Shown: positions 36,877 through 43,280 of the stretch, piece after piece
Layout of the letters: each line of letters begins with the position of its first letter
Position numbering within the stretch: position 1 is the stretch's first letter
Source: Planctomycetota bacterium
GTDB lineage: Bacteria; Planctomycetota; Phycisphaerae; UBA1845; UTPLA1
DNA length: 64,000 nucleotides
Direction: 5' to 3'
Assembly: GCA_016235815.1 (NCBI GenBank)
Contig: JACRIM010000030.1
Span: 62,001 to 126,000, forward strand
Notes under the pieces: model-generated
What the model saw: only the letters and a program-made list of their open reading frames with translations
Databases searched by the model: none
What the model was told of the DNA's origin: nothing
Made by a program: the position numbers and the translations under genes

Positions 36877-38325
36877 ATGAACATCGCCATCGGCTCCGAT
36901 CACGGCGGCTTTGCCCTGAAGGAGCACCTCCGCAAGAAACTCGCCGACGCCGGCCATGCCGTCCACGATTGCGGCACCTTCGACACATCGGCGTGTGACT
37001 ATCCGACCATCGCCGCCGGGGTCGCCCGACGCATTTCCGAAAAAATCTGCGATCGCGGCATCATCATCGACGGCGCGGGCATCGGTTCCTCCATGACGGC
37101 CAACAAATTTGCCGGAGTTCGCGCTGCCTTGTGCTACGATATATCGTCGGCGAGAAACAGCCGCGAACATAATGATGCCAACGTGCTCACCCTCGGCGCC
37201 TCGCTGATCGGCACAGGGCTGGCCGAGCAGATTGTCGATGTATTCCTCACCACCGACTGCACCGTGGATCGCCACCGCCGCCGCGTGGAAATGATCGAGG
37301 CCATTGAGCAGCAGAACCTCGCCCACCCGTGCGCCTGCCGAAGCCATGCGGAAGCCGAGTCGCCCAAACACGCGGTCGCAGCCGCCGCTCAGGAGATCGT
37401 GAACGTGTCCGAACTTTCCAACGAAGACCTCGAACGCATCGCCAACCGCATCGCCGCCATGATCGGCCCCACCGGCTGGGGCGGCGGACTCTGTGCCTGC
37501 TGCGGGCCTGATTGTCGCGGCCACTGTGCCGAAAAAAATCCCGGAGCCGTTCGCGAACTCATTGCCGCCGGCGCCGGCCGCATCGCCCACGGTCTCGGCG
37601 GCGGGCCGATTTCCGCCGACGTCTCCAAGTTCATCGATCACACGTTGCTAAAGCCAGAAGCCACGCGCCAGCAGGTCGAGCAGCTCTGCAAAGAAGCCCT
37701 CCAGTTCGGTTTCGCATCGGTCTGCATCAACCCCTCATGGGTTCCCGTCGCGGCGAAGATCCTCAACGGGTCGAGCGTGGCCGTCTGCACTGTCGCGGGC
37801 TTCCCGCTGGGCACTCACCTGCCCGAAATCAAGGCGATGGAAGCTCGCCATTCGATTCGCCAGGGTGCAAAAGAAGTGGACATGGTCATCAACATCGGCG
37901 CGCTGAAAAGCGGCGACGACGATCTCGTCTACCGCGACATCAAGGCCGTCACCGACGCCTGCATCGACGGCCGGGCGATCAGCAAGGTGATCATCGAGTG
38001 CGCCCTGCTCACCGACGACGAAAAGGTCCGCGCCTGCCAACTCGCCAAACGCGCCCGCGCCGATTTCGTAAAGACCAGCACCGGCTTCGCCTCCGGCGGC
38101 GCAACCGCAGCCGACGTAGCGTTGATGAGCGAGGCCGTCGCCGGCACCCGAATGGGCGTAAAAGCCGCCGGCGGCATCCGCACCTACGACGACGTAAAAA
38201 AAATGATCGAAGCCGGCGCAACCCGCATCGGTGCCAGCGCAGGAATCCAAATCATCAAAGAAGCCCAGGGCGGATCAACTGCAGCAAACACCCCGGCGAA
38301 AGCAACGAGTGGTGAGAAATATTAG
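36877..38325 (+). CDS. Fused RpiB-type isomerase and DeoC-type aldolase
   Basis: 482 aa two-domain enzyme. Residues 1-147 are RpiB/LacAB-like (SDHGGFALK at 7, EHNDANVLTLG with His98, Arg132-136), but the catalytic Cys of E. coli-type RpiB is Asp65 (IIIDGAGIGSS). Residues about 248-465 are deoxyribose-phosphate aldolase: Asp335 in KEVDMVINIG, Schiff-base Lys399 in DFVKTSTGF and Lys429 in GVKAAGGIR are all kept, so the aldolase should cleave a deoxy-sugar phosphate to acetaldehyde and glyceraldehyde 3-phosphate. The linker has an amphipathic helix (SELSNEDLERIANRIAAMIG, 178-197) resembling a BMC encapsulation peptide, then a Cys cluster (Cys206, 208, 209, 213, 217). The start fits the family; upstream readings lack homology. 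Microcompartment targeting is inference. Confidence 0.9.
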   Translation: MNIAIGSDHGGFALKEHLRKKLADAGHAVHDCGTFDTSACDYPTIAAGVARRISEKICDRGIIIDGAGIGSSMTANKFAGVRAALCYDISSARNSREHNDANVLTLGASLIGTGLAEQIVDVFLTTDCTVDRHRRRVEMIEAIEQQNLAHPCACRSHAEAESPKHAVAAAAQEIVNVSELSNEDLERIANRIAAMIGPTGWGGGLCACCGPDCRGHCAEKNPGAVRELIAAGAGRIAHGLGGGPISADVSKFIDHTLLKPEATRQQVEQLCKEALQFGFASVCINPSWVPVAAKILNGSSVAVCTVAGFPLGTHLPEIKAMEARHSIRQGAKEVDMVINIGALKSGDDDLVYRDIKAVTDACIDGRAISKVIIECALLTDDEKVRACQLAKRARADFVKTSTGFASGGATAADVALMSEAVAGTRMGVKAAGGIRTYDDVKKMIEAGATRIGASAGIQIIKEAQGGSTAANTPAKATSGEKY

Positions 38326-38447
38326 GGGGCTTGGACTTTTTCACTTCTAACCCCAACGGGGTTCTGGAACCCAGCCCAGGGTTGGGCGAAGCCCTACCCT
38401 GGGACACGAAACACGCCCCAAATCCTCAAGGAGTTTCGCCCCCGAGC
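38326..38447. repeat. Intergenic GC hairpin repeat
   Basis: The first part of a gene-free stretch of about 410 bases (38326-38737). A hairpin at 38373-38403 pairs CCAGGGT with ACCCTGG around GGGCGAAGCCC. A similar short hairpin (CAGCCCCGGCAGGGGCGAC) lies near 38627. Such GC palindromes are commonly dispersed between genes in planctomycete genomes. I see no gene. Confidence 0.5.
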
Positions 38448-38549
38448 CACCGGTTTCCAACCAGTGTGCTGTGCACTGGTTTCCAACCAGTGTGTTGTGG
38501 CACTGGTTTCCAACCAGTGTGTTGTGGCACCGGTTTCCAACCGGTGTGC
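38448..38549. repeat. Tandem array of four 27-bp hairpin units
   Basis: Four head-to-tail units start at 38448, 38474, 38501 and 38528. The unit is CACTGGTTTCCAACCAGTG plus GTTGTGG-like, and each is a perfect 8-bp-arm hairpin (CACTGGTT/AACCAGTG). Units 1 and 4 have CACCGG in the left arm; unit 4 has the compensatory CCGGTG in its right arm, keeping pairing. There are no unique spacers, so it is not CRISPR. The transcribed form would be a string of hairpins between the aldolase gene and the propeller gene. Confidence 0.85.
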
Positions 38550-38675
38550 ATTTCCCACCCCAGTCCCAAAGGGACGACGGACCGTAGCCACCGGCGCAAG
38601 TCGGTGGTATTCATGCGCTCGAAACCCAGCCCCGGCAGGGGCGACAGAGCCATACCGGTCATTACATTGCCCGAT

Positions 38676-38705
38676 TTGCTATTCCCTTACCACATTAGGT
38701 ACAAT
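38676..38705 (+). promoter_or_regulatory. Possible sigma70-type promoter of the repeat-protein gene
   Basis: TTGCTA (38676-38681) and TACAAT (38700-38705) are separated by 18 bases and lie about 32 bases before the ATG at 38738, which has a GGAG ribosome binding site at 38727. The AT-rich setting stands out from its surroundings. Prediction from consensus only. Confidence 0.4.
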
Positions 38706-38737
38706 CATCAAGGAAGACCGTTGATTGGAGTTGCCTC

Positions 38738-41323
38738 ATGGGCCGGAATCTGATTACAGGATCTTTCGCTGCGATTGTAGCAGTTGTCTCCGGGAACTCT
38801 CACCATGCATTCGGCCAATGTGCCTACGGATGGCTGCCCGGTCAGGGCCTCCCGGGTGTCAGCTATACAGTATTTGCAACGACGACATGGGATCCGGATG
38901 GGCCCGGTCCGCAACGGCCAATGCTGTTCGCTGCTGGCAACTTCACAAGTGCCGGCACCTACGCTAACTATATCGCCCAGTGGAACGGCACATCTTGGCA
39001 GCCGTTGGGCTCCGGAACAAACGGCCACGTAAATACCCTTATGGAGTACAACGGCGAGTTGATTGCTGGGGGCAATTTCACGGCCGCAGGCGGCGTGAGC
39101 GCCAAATACATCGCTCGCTGGAACGGCACGTCTTGGCAGCCTTTGGGCTCTGGAATGAACAACCAAGTGAACTCACTAACGGTTTATCATGGCGAGTTGA
39201 TCGCAGGGGGCTATTTCACCACTGCCGGGGGTTTGAGCGCCAATTGCATTGCCCGCTGGAACGGCTCGTCATGGCAGCCACTAGGGACTGGATTGAGTGG
39301 TACCTTGGCTCCTTCTGTATACGCTTTGACGGTCTACAACGGCGAGCTGATTGCCGGGGGCAACTTCACTACTGCCGGAAGCCTGAGCGCGAATTACGTC
39401 GCCCGCTGGAACGGCTTGTCCTGGCAGGTGCTGGGGTCAGGGGCAAACGATAGGGTAACCGCCTTAACAGTTTACAACGGCGAGCTGGTTGGCGCAGGCT
39501 GGTTCACTAATGTCGGGGGTGTGAGCGCCAATTGCATCGCGCGCTGGAACGGCACGACATGGCTGACGCTAGGGAACGGAGTCGGTGGCACCTTTGTATT
39601 TTGGGTTAACGCCCTTGCGGTTTACAACGGCGAGCTGATCGCTGGGGGCTACTTCGGCGCTGCAGGAGGAATAAGCGCCAATAGTATTGCTCGCTGGAAC
39701 GGCTCGTCATGGCTACCACTTGGGTCAGGGATGAACGACAGAGTTTTCACCATGACAATCTTCAACGGTAGACTGATCGTCGGCGGCTCGTTCGTTATCG
39801 CCGGCGGAAAAAATGCCAACTACATCGCCGATTGGAATGGAGAGTCTTGGCAGACGCTGGGGCAGGGGATGGGAGGCACGTCCTCAGCAAATGTGTATGC
39901 CCTAACTGCCTACAATGGTGAGTTAATCGCCGGAGGTGCCTTTGAGACTGCCGGGGGTGTAATTGCGAATTGTATCGCTCGGTGGAACGGCACATCCTGG
40001 CAATCATTGGGCACCGGGATGGGTGGTGCTTCATCTCCAGCGGTGTTCGCGCTGACGGTCCATAATGGCGAACTGGTCGCTGGAGGAAACTTCACCACCG
40101 CCGGCGGCGTAAGCGTCAACCACATTGCTCGCTGGAACGGTACTTCCTGGCGCCCGTTGGCGTCGGGAATGGGCGGCGGCGCGTCTCCGTACGTTTATTC
40201 CCTCGCGGTTTACAACGGTGAATTGATCGCTGGGGGCAATTTCGCTACCGCAGGTGACGTAAGCGCCAAATACATAGCCCGCTGGGATGGCGCGTCATGG
40301 CAAAAATTAGGATTGGATCCGAGTCTCTATGTGAACTCCCTGGTTGTCTACAACGGCGAGTTAATAGCCGGGGGCTGGTTCACTACTATTGGAGGTATGA
40401 CCACCAATTTCATCGCCCGTTGGAACGGCTCGTCCTGGCAACCGCTTGGAACGGGGTTATCAAGTGTGGTTTATTGCCTTACGGTCTACAATAACGAACT
40501 GATTGCCGGAGGCGTTTTTAGTTCCGCTGGCGGGATTAGTGTTAACCGTATCGCCCGATGGAACGGCATGTCTTGGCGGTCACTGGGGACGGGAATCTTC
40601 GGGCTGACCAGCTCTTATGTGTTCGCCTTGACTGAACATAACGGCGAGTTGATCGCCGGAGGAGAGTTCACTGGCGCTGGCGGGGTGAGTGCAGCCTGCA
40701 TCGCACGTTGGAACGGATCGTCCTGGCGGTCGATGGGGACGGGGCTGGACAATCGGGCGCACGTCCTCACAGCTTTCAATGGCGAACTGATCGCAGGAGG
40801 TAGATTTACCTCAGCTGGCGGCCAAATCTCGGCTTATTGGGCTCGTTGGGCCCCCACCGGCCCATCCCCCAACATCACCCAACACCCCGCCTCCCCCGCC
40901 ATCTGCCAAGGCTCCGCCATCTCCCTCCGCTCCACCGCCACCGGCGACGGCACCCTCTCCTACCAATGGCGAAAAAACGACATCAACCTCACCGATGATA
41001 AAGACACCTTCGGCACGCAATCCCCCACGCTCGTCTTCGCCCACGCCGCCGCATCCGACGCCGGCCCCTACGAGTGCGTCGTGAAACTCAACAACTGCAC
41101 CCAAACCACCAGCAACACCGCAACCCTCTCCGTCTTTCCCACCAACACCGCCGACGGAAACCTCGACGGCCTCACCGACGCCCGCGACATCGCCGTTTTC
41201 GTCGACGCCCTCGTTAACTTCGCCCCCGTCTCCTCCCCCCTTTGTGCCTACGACCTCACCGGCGAAGGCACAGTCACCCCAAACGACATCCCCCCCTTCG
41301 TCGCCCGCCTCCTCAGCGAATAG
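38738..41323 (+). CDS. Exported 13-repeat propeller-like protein with Ig and dockerin-like tail
   Basis: 861 aa. After a signal peptide (SFAAIVAVVSGNSHHAFG) come at least 13 repeats of about 45-50 aa, each with YNGELIAGGNFTTAGGVSAN and IARWNGTSWQPLGSGM-like phrases, up to about residue 700. An Ig-like domain follows (ITQHPASPAICQGSAISL, DAGPYECVVKLN), then a dockerin-like tail with two loops (DGNLDGLTDARDIAVFVDAL and DLTGEGTVTPNDIPPFV). The tail suggests cell-surface or extracellular assembly. Codon use changes sharply near 40850: the repeat part is comparatively AT-rich and varied, the Ig/dockerin part is strongly C-rich. Function unknown; probably an adhesin or surface protein. Confidence 0.85.
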   Translation: MGRNLITGSFAAIVAVVSGNSHHAFGQCAYGWLPGQGLPGVSYTVFATTTWDPDGPGPQRPMLFAAGNFTSAGTYANYIAQWNGTSWQPLGSGTNGHVNTLMEYNGELIAGGNFTAAGGVSAKYIARWNGTSWQPLGSGMNNQVNSLTVYHGELIAGGYFTTAGGLSANCIARWNGSSWQPLGTGLSGTLAPSVYALTVYNGELIAGGNFTTAGSLSANYVARWNGLSWQVLGSGANDRVTALTVYNGELVGAGWFTNVGGVSANCIARWNGTTWLTLGNGVGGTFVFWVNALAVYNGELIAGGYFGAAGGISANSIARWNGSSWLPLGSGMNDRVFTMTIFNGRLIVGGSFVIAGGKNANYIADWNGESWQTLGQGMGGTSSANVYALTAYNGELIAGGAFETAGGVIANCIARWNGTSWQSLGTGMGGASSPAVFALTVHNGELVAGGNFTTAGGVSVNHIARWNGTSWRPLASGMGGGASPYVYSLAVYNGELIAGGNFATAGDVSAKYIARWDGASWQKLGLDPSLYVNSLVVYNGELIAGGWFTTIGGMTTNFIARWNGSSWQPLGTGLSSVVYCLTVYNNELIAGGVFSSAGGISVNRIARWNGMSWRSLGTGIFGLTSSYVFALTEHNGELIAGGEFTGAGGVSAACIARWNGSSWRSMGTGLDNRAHVLTAFNGELIAGGRFTSAGGQISAYWARWAPTGPSPNITQHPASPAICQGSAISLRSTATGDGTLSYQWRKNDINLTDDKDTFGTQSPTLVFAHAAASDAGPYECVVKLNNCTQTTSNTATLSVFPTNTADGNLDGLTDARDIAVFVDALVNFAPVSSPLCAYDLTGEGTVTPNDIPPFVARLLSE

Positions 41324-41339
41324 TCCCACCCCGCGTTGC

Positions 41340-41445
41340 GAAGCAACCCCTTCCTACCCTGCGTCGCTCCGTCGCTTCGTGGCTCCGTCGCTTCGTGGCT
41401 TCGTCGCTGCGTGGCTTCGTCCCTTCGTCGCTCCTTCAGTCACTC
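41340..41445. repeat. Degenerate tandem repeat of a CTTCGTGGCT-type unit
   Basis: Between the propeller gene and the toxin-antitoxin pair lies a low-complexity array built on CGTCGCTCCGTCGCTTCGTG and GGCTTCGTCGCTGCGTGGCT-like units of roughly 8-17 bases. Open frames through it encode Ser/Arg/Leu repeats and are not credible genes. It is a slippage-prone intergenic repeat. Confidence 0.7.
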
Positions 41446-41525
41446 AGTCCCCTCGCCCCCCTTATTCCGACGTTTCGACATTTCAACTTTCTTCTCAGCC
41501 CATGATTCCGGACGACACGCGCAAA

Positions 41526-41554
41526 TTGACCCGCGCCTACCAAATGCCTAAAAT
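41526..41554 (+). promoter_or_regulatory. Promoter of the toxin-antitoxin pair, probably leaderless
   Basis: TTGACC (41526-41531), a 17-base spacer and TAAAAT (41549-41554) form a good sigma70-type promoter. The ATG of the DUF433 gene is at 41561, only six bases after the -10 box, so transcription should begin at or beside the start codon. No Shine-Dalgarno is present, consistent with a leaderless mRNA. Confidence 0.6.
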
Positions 41555-41560
41555 CCCTGT

Positions 41561-41779
41561 ATGGCTGCCGACGATCTTGTGACCATTGACCCCGACATCC
41601 TGGGCGGCACCCCCGTCTTCAAAGGCACCCGTGTACCGGTGAAGTCCCTCTTCGACTATCTTGAAGACAACTACACGCTTGACGAGTTCCTCTCTTGCTT
41701 TCCGTCGGTCACGCCGGAGTTGGCCCGCCGCGTCTTGGACCGCTGTGAAGCCGGGTTGCTCTCGCCCGCCGCGATATGA
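41561..41779 (+). CDS. DUF433 antitoxin
   Basis: 72 aa, the usual DUF433 size. The family signature is plain: ITIDPDILGGTPVFKGTRVPVKSL-like with GGTPVFKGTRVPV, then LFDYLEDNYTLDEFLSCFPS and the C-terminal helix. DUF433 proteins have a small winged-helix-like fold and act as antitoxins and likely autorepressors. The stop codon overlaps the next ATG (41776-41779, ATGA), the classic coupling with a DUF5615 toxin. First gene of the module. Confidence 0.9.
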   Translation: MAADDLVTIDPDILGGTPVFKGTRVPVKSLFDYLEDNYTLDEFLSCFPSVTPELARRVLDRCEAGLLSPAAI

Positions 41780-42093
41780 AGATCCTGCTCGATGAATGCG
41801 TCCCCTGGCCGATGCACAAGCTCTTGGACGGCCACGAGTGCGTGACAGCGCAAATGCGCGGCTGGGGCGGCATCAAGAATGGCGAACTACTTCGACGGGC
41901 CGAGGCCGAATTCGACATCTTCATCACCACCGACCAGAACATTCAGTATCAGCAGAACCTGGCGGGTCGCCGAATCGCAATTCTCCAGCTCTCAACCAAC
42001 AAGCTCCGCCCCCTTCTGGCCGCCGCGACACGGATCCAAGCTGCTGTGGCGACGATTCGGCTTGGCGAGTTTCGGAAATTGATCATCCCTTAA
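41776..42093 (+). CDS. DUF5615 PIN-like toxin
   Basis: 105 aa PIN-like ribonuclease-type protein. KILLDECVPWPM at the N-terminus gives the first acidic residues (Asp6, Glu7), and EFDIFITTDQNIQYQQNLAG gives the conserved TTDxN acidic site, the DUF5615 pattern. The fold is expected to bind a metal and cut RNA. It is translationally coupled to the upstream DUF433 antitoxin. Together they are a complete type II toxin-antitoxin module in a repeat-rich stretch, suggesting mobility. Confidence 0.88.
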   Translation: MKILLDECVPWPMHKLLDGHECVTAQMRGWGGIKNGELLRRAEAEFDIFITTDQNIQYQQNLAGRRIAILQLSTNKLRPLLAAATRIQAAVATIRLGEFRKLIIP

Positions 42094-42450
42094 ACCAAGA
42101 CTGTTCGCGGATGTCATCACCGGCAACAAAAATCTCGGCACCCTCGACATCGCCCCTCCGAGTTGTGCGGCAACCCCTTCATCCCCCCCGCTTCCTGATT
42201 TGACGTCGCAACGATGCCCCTTGCCCCCGCCTACCCCGATGCTATTTTATGTTAGGTATAAGTTCGGAAAGCCGCCCACGTCTGCAATCAGGAGGCCCCG
42301 GTTGCTCAGCGCCCATGAATGCATCCAACGTTACGCAGCAACGAATACGTCCACGTGGCCCCTTTGCCCGCTAACCCCTTGGACCATAGCGAGCCTGGCG
42401 CGCCAACAAACTTCAGCTAATGTCAGATGTTTTCAAGAATCCTGTCCCGC
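42094..42450. other. Intergenic region, nothing recognised
   Basis: About 360 bases after the toxin gene. Reading frames are open in places but show no conserved family, ribosome binding site or periodic codon use. Composition shifts to more AT around 42240-42260 and 42400-42430. It could hold remnants of decayed accessory DNA; I cannot identify one. Confidence 0.4.
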
Positions 42451-42552
42451 CTCAAGTCTCAGGACTCAAGCCTCAAGCCTCAAATCTCAAGTCTCAGGAC
42501 TCAGGACTCAGGACTCAAGTCTCAAGTCTCAGGACTCAGGACTCAGGACTCT
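42451..42552. repeat. Heptanucleotide repeat (CTCARGN) array
   Basis: About 14 tandem copies of a 7-base unit, CTCAAGT, CTCAGGA, CTCAAGC and the like, run without interruption from 42451 to 42552. The array ends 10 bases from the stop codon of the downstream minus-strand gene. A short array of the same heptamer family is found at 48843-48864, so this is a recurring genomic repeat rather than a local accident. Confidence 0.9.
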
Positions 42553-42561
42553 TTCAGAATC

Positions 42562-43113
42562 TCACTTCGGATCAATCGTAATCGGAATAATGCTGCTGCC
42601 GCCCGACTCCCACTCCTTGCGAACCAACCCCAGCCCATACGCACAGGTCTCAAACTCCTCGCTCAGGATTTCCAGCACCCGCCGCGGCGGCTCCCCGGTG
42701 TCATCCGAAAGATGTGACGCAATCCCGTACGACCGCTTGCCCTGCTCGAAGTAGCTGACCAACTCATCGCGATCGTGCCGACGGTGCATCCGACGAAGAT
42801 TCTCCGGATACACCCCCGTCCAGAAAAGCGTGTAGTCCCCGATGTGCCGATGTAGCTCGCGCAGCCGTGCGTCGCGCTGCGGGTCGCGCTCCTTCTCAAT
42901 CTCGTAGAGCATCCCCGAAAGATCGTCGATATGCCGGCCGCTCCCGTCGGGCAGCGCGTTGATCCGCTCGACGTGGATGAACTCCGTCAGCATTCCAACG
43001 AGGTAATCCGTCAGCGATGGATCGCAAAGCCCGACCCGCGTCTGGAAGCTCGCCTCCACCAGCCCGGAGAACCAGTGACGAATCGGATGATCAGGTCGAA
43101 TGGGGGGTGTCAT
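42562..43113 (-). CDS. Conserved-looking hypothetical protein
   Basis: 183 aa soluble protein from ATG 43113 with a strong GGAGTCACTCCG leader. It has regular codon use and a rich mix of charged and aromatic residues, so it looks real. Features: HPIRHWFSGLVEASFQTRVG, DYLVGMLTEFIHVERINALP, LRELHRHIGDYTLFWTGVYP and SYGIASHLS. The HRHIGDY and histidine/aspartate-rich central stretch could bind a metal. I do not recognise the family and assign no function. Its 3' end abuts the heptamer array. Confidence 0.75.
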   Translation of the reverse strand: MTPPIRPDHPIRHWFSGLVEASFQTRVGLCDPSLTDYLVGMLTEFIHVERINALPDGSGRHIDDLSGMLYEIEKERDPQRDARLRELHRHIGDYTLFWTGVYPENLRRMHRRHDRDELVSYFEQGKRSYGIASHLSDDTGEPPRRVLEILSEEFETCAYGLGLVRKEWESGGSSIIPITIDPK

Positions 43114-43280
43114 CGGAGTGACTCCACGTCGGGGCGTTGTCGCCGTTGCCTAAATACTAGGATTCACCCGTCGGCCGGGTAAAGGGGGAGCCATGGCGAA
43201 TCGCACCCTGTTTTTTTATCGGCCAGATCGGCCATGGTTGCGAGCCGGCCCGTCGCCCGGTGCTTTTCCCCCGGCCGCGA

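Noticed and set aside
38448-38549. CRISPR array
   Set aside because: The repeats are directly adjacent with no unique spacers and no cas genes are in the window.
42437-42717. Open frame through the CTCARGN heptamer array
   Set aside because: It is built of the repeat itself plus antisense sequence of the 183-aa gene; no ribosome binding site.
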